A stretch of 38,948 nt of DNA. Origin: a virus. The stretch lies in the IMG/VR virus record IMGVR_UViG_3300025141_000275, positions 1-38,948 of that record. The stretch is one strand, 5' to 3'. How positions within the stretch are numbered: the first letter of the stretch is position 1; the number at the start of each line of letters is the position of its first letter. The notes below the pieces were generated by a model, which was given only the letters and a program-made list of their open reading frames with translations, was not told where the DNA came from and did no database searches. Of the stretch, positions 31,241 to 38,684 are shown piece by piece. Made by a program: the position numbers and the translations under genes.

Positions 31241-31557
31241 CAGTCATTCTCCAAGTCATCGACCCGATCTTCAAGATCCTCGATCGCCTCCTCTAAGTCT
31301 GACGAGTCGAACGCTTTGCCGACAGTGTACATTCTAGCCATTTCCTGAGTCATGACGATTTTGTCCTTCAGTGCTTTGATGTCGTTTTGCAACACTGCGA
31401 TATCAACGGTGGTTTGTTCTTCCTGAATAACTCCAACGGTAGAGGAAAGACTTCCCACTGTGGAATCCAACTGAGCGACGTACCAAATTATTCCGAATGC
31501 TTGAGCGATGATGGCAATGACAATGCCTATCGACATCTTGATGTTGCTAAAGTCCAT
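31240..31557 (-). CDS. Membrane-anchored coiled-coil protein (spanin-like candidate)
   Basis: The 105-aa product has one membrane segment near the start (residues about 9-28, MSIGIVIAIIAQAFGIIWYV) and then a long heptad-like helix (DIAVLQNDIKALKDKIVMTQ), ending very acidic (LEEAIEDLEDRVDDLEND). A single N-terminal anchor and a periplasm-spanning coiled coil next to endolysin and holin genes is the layout of inner-membrane spanins and of some other lysis accessories. No outer-membrane partner with a lipobox is seen, so the assignment is tentative. The ATG follows stop and spacer of the upstream gene; its own stop overlaps the thermonuclease start. Confidence 0.65.
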   Translation of the reverse strand: MDFSNIKMSIGIVIAIIAQAFGIIWYVAQLDSTVGSLSSTVGVIQEEQTTVDIAVLQNDIKALKDKIVMTQEMARMYTVGKAFDSSDLEEAIEDLEDRVDDLEND

Positions 31558-31638
31558 TAATCATCTCGCTTCCTAATTTCAATCTCATTACTGAAAGCCT
31601 CGAACAATTTACCTACTCAGTTTCGTCTGCCATTTAAA

Positions 31639-31785
31639 CTACGAAGATTTTTTCTTCGCAGAGGTTTTCTTTTTAGCAACTGGTTTTTCAACTACTTTTT
31701 CTTCAACTTCAGAAGCTGCTTCTTCAGAAACAAGCGTTGCTTCAGCTACTGCTTTTATATTTAAACTACGTTCCATTCTATCCAT
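31639..31785 (-). CDS. 48-aa Ala/Glu/Lys-rich protein overlapping the holin gene
   Basis: A frame of 48 residues starts at ATG 31785 within the last codons of the holin gene (eight-base overlap), with AAAGG eight bases upstream. The product begins MDRMERSLNIKAVAEATLVS, continues Glu-rich, and ends in a lysine cluster (AKKKTSAKKKSS). No family is recognised. The very basic C-terminal tail resembles those of phage holins and nucleoid-binding proteins. The overlap and ribosome binding site favour a real gene over chance. Only about 80 bases separate it from the next gene, and nothing else was seen in that gap. Confidence 0.55.
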   Translation of the reverse strand: MDRMERSLNIKAVAEATLVSEEAASEVEEKVVEKPVAKKKTSAKKKSS

Positions 31786-32050
31786 TATTTTTACCTTTCT
31801 TTGCGGAAATAAATCTGCCAGTTTTTGGATCTCGTTTTAGAGTAACCAAACTAGCTGTATCATCTCCTACTAACTTTTGAGCTACGCCAGACTTAACAAC
31901 ACTAACAAAAGCACTCACTACTACTGTAGCAATTAGCGCCATAGCATCCATGTCGATATCAGCTATGCTCATACCTGCTATTACTCCGACCGCAGCCTGG
32001 ACAGCAGTTGACGTAGCACGTTCTAAAATATCTCTATATTCTTCAGGCAT
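31778..32050 (-). CDS. Holin, r1t-like
   Basis: The 90-aa protein has the length and layout of r1t-type (class II) holins of phages from Gram-positive and related bacteria. An N-terminal amphipathic helix (YRDILERATSTAVQAAV) leads into a first membrane segment, VGVIAGMSI. A second hydrophobic helix follows (ALIATVVVSAFVSVVKSG), and the tail is positively charged (KRDPKTGRFISAKKGKNNG). It makes the membrane lesion that frees the endolysin at lysis. The ATG follows CGGAGG and overlaps the stop of a 13-codon frame. It lies immediately downstream of the M23 endopeptidase, giving a standard lysis cassette. Confidence 0.75.
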   Translation of the reverse strand: MPEEYRDILERATSTAVQAAVGVIAGMSIADIDMDAMALIATVVVSAFVSVVKSGVAQKLVGDDTASLVTLKRDPKTGRFISAKKGKNNG

Positions 32051-32091
32051 TAATACCTCCGCCCTTTTTTCTTTTTTGTACCTTTATCCAT
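32050..32091 (-). CDS. Possible 13-aa basic peptide between endolysin and holin
   Basis: A minimal frame, MDKGTKKKKGRRY, starts at ATG 32091 five bases after GGAG and stops at a TAA that overlaps the holin ATG (TAATG). The frame carries the holin's CGGAGG inside it, so its translation could control access to the holin start. It is too short for a firm call. Confidence 0.35.
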   Translation of the reverse strand: MDKGTKKKKGRRY

Positions 32092-32093
32092 AG

Positions 32094-32750
32094 TTACTCC
32101 ATATCTTCTTCTTTGCCTTGTAGTGTATCAATAATGTCATTCAATATGCTCTGCGCAGCATCCATCATGTCATTAGCTTTTTTCTGTTGCTCGTCAATAT
32201 CTTCAGCATCAGGATCAAGCAGGTAATCTGCAATAGGCTTTCCTTTAAATCCATCGAATAAAAAGTTAAGCGGATCATTTAAGCCTTTAGATCTAGAAAA
32301 ATAAGGGTTGTCCATAATTGTGCAACCCCAATGAAGATGTGGTCCAGTAGATTGACCTGTGCTTCCTATGACTCCAATTTGGTTTCCGCATTTGACGGAT
32401 TCAGAACGCGAGACACTTGGCGCGGAATCAAAATGAGCGTATAAAGTGTAGCCAAGAAGACTCCCGTCGCTATCATTGTGACGCAAGAAAACAGAGTTAC
32501 CAAAGATAGCCGCCACATTTTTTCTCCACGCGACTGTTTCTTCGGTCGTGAATACATCATTAACTACTCCATCCATAGGTGCGTATACAGGTGTGCCAAT
32601 AGGAGCAGCCAGATCTAAGCCAGAATGCCCCTTACCTTTTGATAAAGTCTCGCGCACAACGCCAAACCTGCTTGATATCGTGCCCGTAACGGGCCATCCG
32701 CTGTAACGATTTAAGCTGTCTACTTCGCCATGAAACACTAGTCTTGCCAT
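32094..32750 (-). CDS. M23 (LytM-like) endopeptidase, probable endolysin
   Basis: The 218-aa protein contains a full zinc-metallopeptidase M23 domain: GHSGLDLAAP gives H42 and D46, LYAHFD gives H106, and GPHLHWG gives H138 and H140 (the HxxxD and HxH zinc and catalytic set). It cleaves peptide cross-links of peptidoglycan. There is no signal peptide or membrane anchor, so release by the adjacent holin is expected. After residue 160 an acidic helical tail follows (DEQQKKANDMMDAAQSIL). The ATG follows AGGGAG. Order with the holin and coiled-coil membrane protein supports lysis. An alternative role as a particle-borne wall hydrolase is less likely given position. Confidence 0.85.
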   Translation of the reverse strand: MARLVFHGEVDSLNRYSGWPVTGTISSRFGVVRETLSKGKGHSGLDLAAPIGTPVYAPMDGVVNDVFTTEETVAWRKNVAAIFGNSVFLRHNDSDGSLLGYTLYAHFDSAPSVSRSESVKCGNQIGVIGSTGQSTGPHLHWGCTIMDNPYFSRSKGLNDPLNFLFDGFKGKPIADYLLDPDAEDIDEQQKKANDMMDAAQSILNDIIDTLQGKEEDME

Positions 32751-32761
32751 ACAAAAACTCC

Positions 32762-32812
32762 CTTATCCACTTACCATTCCCGATAAGTATTAGTAACACT
32801 AATAAGGATAAG
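32762..32812 (-). promoter_or_regulatory. Three-way hairpin element upstream of the endolysin
   Basis: CTTATCC (32762-32768) pairs with GGATAAG (32806-32812). Inside it, CTTA/TAAG (32770-32787) and ATTAGT/ACTAAT (32789-32803) form two smaller hairpins. The element occupies the 72-base gap between the small basic protein and the endolysin. It could be an RNA processing or attenuation site, or contain a promoter; nothing decides between these. Confidence 0.35.
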
Positions 32813-32822
32813 ACAATGTCTA

Positions 32823-33026
32823 TTACGTACGCTTCTTAAAACCCATCAAGGTCTTTGCAAGACTTGCTTGACGTTGTGTACGTTTTGAAAAATCTTTCTT
32901 ATTAGACATTACTTTATTGGCATAGGCAGCCGTACTCATGTCAGCAGCTTTAGCTTTTTTACCAAAGGCTCCTGGCCTTTTGATGGCATCTTTAATCCAC
33001 TTTTGTTTCTTGCTACTGTTAGCCAT
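32823..33026 (-). CDS. Small basic protein of the KWI.-AIK-RPGA type
   Basis: This 67-residue, strongly basic protein contains KWIKDAIKRPGAFGKKAKAADM followed, with no break, by AYANKV and RTQRQASLAKTLMGF. Small proteins with a W-I-..-AIK.PGA start are common in environmental phage genomes and have no known function. It has no membrane segment. The ATG is preceded by GTGAG seven bases upstream, and the gene follows a structural gene by two bases. A DNA-binding or capsid-internal role would fit its charge, but that is inference. Confidence 0.65.
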   Translation of the reverse strand: MANSSKKQKWIKDAIKRPGAFGKKAKAADMSTAAYANKVMSNKKDFSKRTQRQASLAKTLMGFKKRT

Positions 33027-33028
33027 AG

Positions 33029-33721
33029 TTAACTCACTTTCGTAAAGATTATATGTGTTTCTGCTTTAAGTGTAGAGCTTCCTGCCCCACTTGCAGCATA
33101 TTGAAGTTGTATTGTACCTGCAGTAACTCCATTTACTATAGTGCCATCAAAGGTCGTAGCGTTTACTATACCTGCTCCCTGTCCATTTAATGCCCATGCA
33201 CCGCCAATAGCTATAGGAGTATTAATCGTAGTAGATCCAGTAGCATTCCATGTAGGGTCACCTGTATGTGACCATGTTGCGGCACAACCTGCAGGACCAG
33301 TCCACCCTAGCTTTGCGTCGGGAGTTGCATCTGCATCGTATATAACAAATGCGTGAAATGTCCAGACTTCGCTAGCTCCAATAGCAAAAGACATGCCTAC
33401 TACATCAGATAATACAGTAGTGCTTGAAGTTACATCAGCAGCAAGCCGAACAGGCCGAGTAGAAGTAAGGATGTCAGTGCTTGTAATATTTCCATTGCTA
33501 TCTACTTTAAATTTACTTACTCCACCTGAGTCTTGAATGTCAAAGAAATTAACTCCTGCTGCATCGCCAATACGCATAACAATATTATTGTTGTCGGTAG
33601 CCCATAGCATAGGTACGAAGTCTCTTGAGCCTTCTAACACTTCTTTGTATTGATTCAAGTTGCCTGTTGTAGCGACACTACCTGCAGTAACAGATGTGAT
33701 GCCTGAATATGATGCGCCCAT
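33029..33721 (-). CDS. Tail-fibre-type structural protein (230 aa)
   Basis: The 230-aa protein contains the frequent fibre motif FDIQDSGGVSKFKVDSNGNIT, split here as DIQDSGG and KFKVDSNGNI, in its first third. The C-terminal half is beta-rich with Thr, Gly and Ala (DVVGMSFAIGASEVWTFHAF; AGTIQLQYAASGAGSSTLK) and has the W-x-F-x-A-F strand seen in virion-associated jelly-roll domains. Two cysteines are not conserved motifs. AAGGAG precedes the ATG. It lies between the 732-aa tail protein and the lysis genes. It probably decorates the tail tip or fibre; no specific family is claimed. Confidence 0.6.
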   Translation of the reverse strand: MGASYSGITSVTAGSVATTGNLNQYKEVLEGSRDFVPMLWATDNNNIVMRIGDAAGVNFFDIQDSGGVSKFKVDSNGNITSTDILTSTRPVRLAADVTSSTTVLSDVVGMSFAIGASEVWTFHAFVIYDADATPDAKLGWTGPAGCAATWSHTGDPTWNATGSTTINTPIAIGGAWALNGQGAGIVNATTFDGTIVNGVTAGTIQLQYAASGAGSSTLKAETHIIFTKVS

Positions 33722-33730
33722 AATAACTCC

Positions 33731-35929
33731 TTATGTAGTATACCTCTGTCCACGGTTCCATGAACCATTACCCCAATAGAATAACGGAGTTGTTATCGTG
33801 TTTGGAACTAATTCACTTAATGTAATACTAAATATTTCATAATCACTTTCTTCACCTCTACGAGTAGCAACAGATTGAATGTCTTGTATTTTAACTACGT
33901 AGTTTTGACCATCACGATCATAATATGTCATCTGCTTTGCAGGAGAATCAAATAAAAAGTTACGTTGTCTAATATATCCATCGCGCTGCTTACCACCACC
34001 GCGCAATTCTAATCCGTCAGATACTTCTACTTGCATACTCCAGGTACGTACACGTTGAGGCAATACAGCAGCTTCCATTGCTATAGAACGTGGCTGCGAT
34101 GCGTTAGCTGATGTAGCAGACTCATTAAAACCTTCTAATACATATCGTACTGAACGCCATCGCTCTAATGAAGCACCTTCCATTACATTGCCATCATTAG
34201 GTTCAATCATTACAGGTTCTGTTAATGCTGCGTAGTAATCTGTGTATGGACTACCTGTATTTAAATTAACCCATTGCTGCCCACCACCACTTGCTCCAAT
34301 TACGCGGTCATATACACCGTAATCAAACTGCCAATACAAATTCCACCACGAACTCCAGCTTGCATTGTCTACAATTGCCTGTACTGATGCAATGTATTTA
34401 TCAATGTTGACCGCATTTAAATCTACCCACGGTCCCCATACATATGAATAGTAATTAAGTACATTGTCAGAAATATTAGTATCAGTGCTAAAATCTTCTC
34501 CGGGACGTGGTAACGTAATATACCCATCCCAAATATTTCCCCGTCCATAACTTAAACCAGATGCTGTAGTTACCCGATTAACTGTTTGAATTACATGTAA
34601 TTGCTGGTTCTCGCCATGCGTTGAACCGATAGGGGTAACGCTTAAGTTACGTGCATTTCCATAACTGTTTACACCAATTGGATGAAACCCACCAATATTA
34701 GGATCGCCTTTTAATATGTGTGAATAATAATTACTATTATAGGTATGGTCGCCACTAATATATGTTTCTCCGTATGACCAATCAACTTCAAATGCTATGT
34801 ACAGCCATTCACCATCAGTAGTAATTGAGTTAATTTGTCCACTGTAAAAGTCGTTTGCTTGCACAGGAAAAATTTGCGCTAGTGAATTAGTTGCAGGATT
34901 AAATTGAACTAAATACCCGTCATATGTGCAATAAATGTTTCCATCACGATAAAGAACAGGAGAGTTTCCGTTAGTAAGATTGTCTACTTCCTTAGCACCA
35001 ATCCAGACATCCTCAGTACCTGTACCTGCGCTGTTTAATTTATAGATACCGTTTGTCTTAAACACATAAATTGTGTCATTGTGTTCAAGTAATCCAGTTA
35101 TAGTTTCAGTAGTTTCTCCAACTTGAACAGCTGCTGACCATACTGCAATACCTGTTGCGTTAGTACGTAGCTCTCCTCCAGCGTCAACACCATATAAAAT
35201 AGGATTTCCTGTTGTCTGTCCTTTAACTGTAAAATACAAAAAGTCTCGCTCAGTTATTCCTGCGGCATCAGCTAGTGTCCACGTAACACCACCGTCATTG
35301 GTATATACATAGTTAAAGCTCGTTCTAGCTTCTGTGGTACTAACCCCCCAAAAATCAACAAGGGTAATAAATACATAGCCATTAAACTCAATAATATCAA
35401 GCGGCAAATCATCTTTACGAAGAGCAGTACCACCCGTTGCAGTGGTATAAGATAAATCCCAATTATTACCAGCTGAATTCCATTTATAAATATCTCCAGC
35501 TAAAAGAAATGTGCCCTGACTGGTGTGCTTAACACGGCCAAAACCAGTAGGCACCCACTCTTGTAAGCCGAAGCCTGTAGTTGGATATGTTGATGGGTAG
35601 TAATATTGTCTTGTTGGTACTCGACTTAGCTTACCTGGCGTAGAGCCATCTACTCGCATTCCATAGTTATATACTAAAGGTTGATTTGTATCTGCTACAG
35701 GATACCCTACACCACCTGACCAGTTTTCAAAAGTAATAGGTACTTTAATCTCAGGAGGAACAGAACTAAAAGTAAACGCTTGATTGTCTACTCGAGGCGC
35801 TATAGCTGGAGCTAATCCTGTGCCATAACCTACCGCACCAGTTTCACTACTAGCTAAATTAAAGCCAATTTTGTCACCATCAACTTCAAAAAATACATCA
35901 TACGTACCACGATTAGAAGACTTAGCCAT
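33731..35929 (-). CDS. Large tail protein with beta-propeller-like repeats
   Basis: I start at ATG 35929 (MAKSSNRG), five bases after AAGAG, giving 732 aa; the longer frame lacks a good site. The middle (residues about 150-400) consists of repeated short strand pairs typical of propellers: GTFLLAGDIYKWNSAGNNW, NYVYTNDGGVTWTLADAAG, GLLEHNDTIYVFKTNGIYKL, PVLYRDGNIYCTYDGYLVQF. The C-terminal third is beta-rich with an immunoglobulin/jelly-roll-like RVRTWSMQVEVSDG and YVVKIQDIQSV. It overlaps the upstream gene's stop by a few bases. A tail hub or fibre-base protein with a sensor propeller is likely; I cannot name the family. Confidence 0.65.
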   Translation of the reverse strand: MAKSSNRGTYDVFFEVDGDKIGFNLASSETGAVGYGTGLAPAIAPRVDNQAFTFSSVPPEIKVPITFENWSGGVGYPVADTNQPLVYNYGMRVDGSTPGKLSRVPTRQYYYPSTYPTTGFGLQEWVPTGFGRVKHTSQGTFLLAGDIYKWNSAGNNWDLSYTTATGGTALRKDDLPLDIIEFNGYVFITLVDFWGVSTTEARTSFNYVYTNDGGVTWTLADAAGITERDFLYFTVKGQTTGNPILYGVDAGGELRTNATGIAVWSAAVQVGETTETITGLLEHNDTIYVFKTNGIYKLNSAGTGTEDVWIGAKEVDNLTNGNSPVLYRDGNIYCTYDGYLVQFNPATNSLAQIFPVQANDFYSGQINSITTDGEWLYIAFEVDWSYGETYISGDHTYNSNYYSHILKGDPNIGGFHPIGVNSYGNARNLSVTPIGSTHGENQQLHVIQTVNRVTTASGLSYGRGNIWDGYITLPRPGEDFSTDTNISDNVLNYYSYVWGPWVDLNAVNIDKYIASVQAIVDNASWSSWWNLYWQFDYGVYDRVIGASGGGQQWVNLNTGSPYTDYYAALTEPVMIEPNDGNVMEGASLERWRSVRYVLEGFNESATSANASQPRSIAMEAAVLPQRVRTWSMQVEVSDGLELRGGGKQRDGYIRQRNFLFDSPAKQMTYYDRDGQNYVVKIQDIQSVATRRGEESDYEIFSITLSELVPNTITTPLFYWGNGSWNRGQRYTT

Positions 35930-37232
35930 ATGCGCTCTTAACTGATGGAGCAAATGGCATTACTATACGGTCGCGTACCTCACTTTTTCTCCTATCAGCA
36001 AGAGCAATTCGAGTTTGTAATTGTTCCATTGATTCAGCACTCATGCCCTCACGTTCAAATAAAATTTGTGCTGCAGATGCATACAATATTTGCGCACTTG
36101 CGCCATCAACTTCTGTACGTCTTGTGTTTTGTGCAGTCCCTGTACCTAGACTACTAATGTAATCGCGCCCTTCAAGACGTAATTGATTTCCAGATCCAGG
36201 AACAAAGTTTAAATATACTTTTTGAATAACGTCGTCACGCCTGACTTCCCTGCCCATAAGGTGGTTGTAACGATCTGTAATACGGCTACTGTCACCAAAA
36301 TAGAACCAAGCCCTTTCAGCAAATAAGACAGTTCCCTGACTATCAGTTTCCGCCGTAATTGTGACTGATAACGCAGTACTATTTTTCCCTTCGATGTCTC
36401 CCTCTGCAATTAAAAGCTCCCATCCATTACCTGTATGCATTTGTGAGATGATAGCGTCAGATGAATCGCTCGTAATCGACGCATACACGCTCTGAGCGTT
36501 AGGAAAGCCTCGATAGTATACCCAAACACCAAATGTCATTTTGCGGCCTGCTGCGCTACTAGCTGTGACACTAGACATATTAGCTACATCTTGAGTGTAA
36601 GTAGCTACAGCACTGCCTGTGGTGTACAAGCGAGTACAACTGTCTCTGTATTTAGGCACTGTTACATCTGAAGTACTGTTTGATTCTAATGTCGCTGTAA
36701 AATTGACTGGAGTCCAGTTAGTTAAAGCATCAATATTAGCAGTAGAAAGGAGATTCCAACTTGTATCAGTGTCCATAGGGCTTTCTTCAAAGACCCGGAC
36801 AGGGCCTTGCCTAATTGCAGGAGGTATATTAAAACTCGAACTGTATCCATCACCAGTAAGTGTATCGTCATACACAATCTTAAACAGATCATCGATAACT
36901 CTATACCTGGCTTCGTCAATACATTGGTATTTAATAGCAGGATCGTACCTATGTAGCTCATACTTCTGGTAAATCTGCGGTGTAATAGTATACGCAGGGC
37001 TAAATGTCATTGTGCCACTACTAGAAATGAAACTATCTAACCGTCTTACTTCATAGATATTAGTATCTTGTATAGGACGTAAATAAAAATCGACAATGGA
37101 ATCGTCACCAAAACGGCCAAGCTTATTATCAACCATCGTGGTAGTAGTGCCTGTAGCAGTAGTTTCACCGACCCAATAATCTCCTATAAATTTAGAAAAC
37201 CCATGTAGCACGTCTATACCAAGCATACTCAC
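35922..37232 (-). CDS. Virion structural protein with carbohydrate-binding-like domain
   Basis: The start is GTG 37232 (MSMLGIDVLHGF), with GAGGTG five bases upstream and a four-base overlap with the previous stop. Residues 1-130 show GTTTTMVDNKLGRFGDD, RRLDSFISSSGTMTFSPAY and YELHRYDPAIKYQCIDEA. I recall these blocks from phage proteins encoded next to tail genes. The centre (about 150-330) has a jelly-roll-like pattern with DALTNWTPVNFTATLESNS and KMTFGVWVYYRGF, similar to carbohydrate-binding modules. A C-terminal helical part (SAQILYASAAQILFEREGM) could be a connector. It may join tail base and fibres. Function is inferred. Confidence 0.65.
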   Translation of the reverse strand: MSMLGIDVLHGFSKFIGDYWVGETTATGTTTTMVDNKLGRFGDDSIVDFYLRPIQDTNIYEVRRLDSFISSSGTMTFSPAYTITPQIYQKYELHRYDPAIKYQCIDEARYRVIDDLFKIVYDDTLTGDGYSSSFNIPPAIRQGPVRVFEESPMDTDTSWNLLSTANIDALTNWTPVNFTATLESNSTSDVTVPKYRDSCTRLYTTGSAVATYTQDVANMSSVTASSAAGRKMTFGVWVYYRGFPNAQSVYASITSDSSDAIISQMHTGNGWELLIAEGDIEGKNSTALSVTITAETDSQGTVLFAERAWFYFGDSSRITDRYNHLMGREVRRDDVIQKVYLNFVPGSGNQLRLEGRDYISSLGTGTAQNTRRTEVDGASAQILYASAAQILFEREGMSAESMEQLQTRIALADRRKSEVRDRIVMPFAPSVKSAYG

Positions 37233-37933
37233 GATGACACCTCAACATGCGTAGCGACATCAATAGTGACATCTGGATTTACTGTCAGAGTGCCTTCATT
37301 AGCTGTGGAGATAATAGACTCTGAGCCATACAAATCACGCTTAATCTGGACATCCCAGACATAATCGTACTCTCGCGCACCTAGAATAGAAGTCTCAGCA
37401 TGGGTTAATACTACCTGTGCTTCGCCATTTGGCCCATCAGTAACGTAAATGCCATCTCCTACTGTACGTTGTACTAACGCCCCAGAATCAGGCTCACTGT
37501 AACGAGCCTTAACCGTAAACCAAATAGAAGCAAGGTTACCTGCGGTAGCTAATGGGTATACGTTGTCTCGCAAATCTCTAAATCGTAGGTATAAAATAAG
37601 GTTGTCGCCGCGCCGCATTGTAATGTGCTGTACGGGTGCATAGACATTATCGCCAGCACTTTCTGGTATTTGTGAGACATAGCACTTAGCCATAAGCCTT
37701 GCACCAACTGTTTGTAGCGATGCCGTCGCATTAATAGCTATTCCTGCGTTTCCTGCTGCTGGATAAACCAATTGAAGTGCTCCCGTCGTTGCTATTGCTA
37801 TAGTAGCAGTTCCTGCTGCTGGTATTATTTCAAACAAATGAGCATTACCAGTTGCATTAACTGCAATACCAGCCGTTCCAGAAGCTGGAACAAACGCTCC
37901 CGTTGCTAATAATAAAGTAGACGATAGTGACAT
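37229..37933 (-). CDS. Baseplate-upper-protein-like with Ala/Gly repeats
   Basis: The 234-aa protein has two halves. Residues about 10-78 hold three imperfect repeats of about 21 residues built on P-A-(S/A)-G-(T/N)-A-x-I-A-(V/I), for example VPASGTAGIAVNATG, IPAAGTATIAIATTG and YPAAGNAGIAINATA. These resemble low-complexity shaft repeats. Residues about 95-230 resemble the BppU N-terminal domain: ITMRRGDNLILYLRFRDLR, IWFTVKARYSEPD, GEAQVVLTHAETSIL and YDYVWDVQIKR. AGGAG is five bases before the ATG. It probably attaches a fibre to the tail. The family name is recalled from pattern only. Confidence 0.65.
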   Translation of the reverse strand: MSLSSTLLLATGAFVPASGTAGIAVNATGNAHLFEIIPAAGTATIAIATTGALQLVYPAAGNAGIAINATASLQTVGARLMAKCYVSQIPESAGDNVYAPVQHITMRRGDNLILYLRFRDLRDNVYPLATAGNLASIWFTVKARYSEPDSGALVQRTVGDGIYVTDGPNGEAQVVLTHAETSILGAREYDYVWDVQIKRDLYGSESIISTANEGTLTVNPDVTIDVATHVEVSS

Positions 37934-37941
37934 TGCTACTC

Positions 37942-38265
37942 CTAGACTGAGTTAATTGACCACGGATATGCTCTATCACTACCGCCAGTACGTTCTAGCG
38001 TTGCTGAAAATGAAAACGGAGATGTTACTGGTTCTGTTTGAATAATTGGTTCAGTCTGTACACCTGAGAATGTTTGCTCAATAAATATTGCTACAGCACT
38101 ACCCGTCAGTACTTTTGTTTTTGTTCTAAGCCGTACAGAATCACCAGCTTGCATTGCAGATAGATCAATTTGCACAACATGCACACCTACAAACGTAGAC
38201 GTATTTAATGTTTGCTCAGTTCCATCAGTGGTTAATGTTCCAGAGTATTGTACTACTAATGGCAT
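37942..38265 (-). CDS. Small beta-rich virion protein (107 aa)
   Basis: The 107-aa protein is beta-strand-rich with few charged residues: PLVVQYSGTLTTDGTEQTLN, GVHVVQIDLSAMQAGDSVRL and SPFSFSATLERTGG. The Q-x-D-L-S-x-M-x-x-G-D motif is common in short tail-associated proteins of environmental phages. AGGA precedes the ATG by eight bases. It is flanked by the tail-chaperone-like gene and the BppU-like gene, nine bases from each. Probable minor tail or fibre component; no catalytic motif. Confidence 0.6.
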   Translation of the reverse strand: MPLVVQYSGTLTTDGTEQTLNTSTFVGVHVVQIDLSAMQAGDSVRLRTKTKVLTGSAVAIFIEQTFSGVQTEPIIQTEPVTSPFSFSATLERTGGSDRAYPWSINSV

Positions 38266-38274
38266 ATGTTTTTC

Positions 38275-38673
38275 CTAACTTGGTTCTGTCGGCCACGTCA
38301 TTTTTATGACATTCGTTTCGTTAACAGGTAAATCTCGAAGCGACTGCCGATATGTTTTCCATTCATCCTTCTTACTAGATGATAAGGGACTATCAATTGC
38401 CTGTGTCCAGTCTGAATCAACAAGCTTCTTATTTCGTTCGTTTCGATCGTTATCATTCCACGCCCGTGTTGGTTGCGGAATCGCTATTGTTCCCAATGGA
38501 CTCGGCGCTGAGTTATACTCTACCGCTTCGAGTGTTCCTTCTGGCAAGCCCAGAGCCGCTTCCATATCAGCAACTTGAACCTCTGCAGGTGTAGTTGGTG
38601 TGTTATTTTCTATGAGTATTCCGTTATGGTCAGTCACATATTTTGAGTCTACTTTTTGTCTAAAATATCTCAT
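38275..38673 (-). CDS. Tail assembly chaperone-like protein (Phage_tail_APC type)
   Basis: The 132-aa protein ends with the telling segment RNKKLVDSDWTQAIDSPLSS, then WKTYRQSLRDLPV and a final WPTEPS. This is the R..L..SDWTQ..DSPL...W..YRQ.LRDLP motif of the phage tail assembly chaperone-type family (PF16778 as I recall it). The N-terminus (FRQKVDSKYVTDHNG) is also typical of proteins next to fibre genes. GGAG is seven bases before the ATG. It probably helps fold or assemble the neighbouring tail fibres. Confidence 0.8.
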   Translation of the reverse strand: MRYFRQKVDSKYVTDHNGILIENNTPTTPAEVQVADMEAALGLPEGTLEAVEYNSAPSPLGTIAIPQPTRAWNDNDRNERNKKLVDSDWTQAIDSPLSSSKKDEWKTYRQSLRDLPVNETNVIKMTWPTEPS

Positions 38674-38684
38674 TGGTTAACTCC

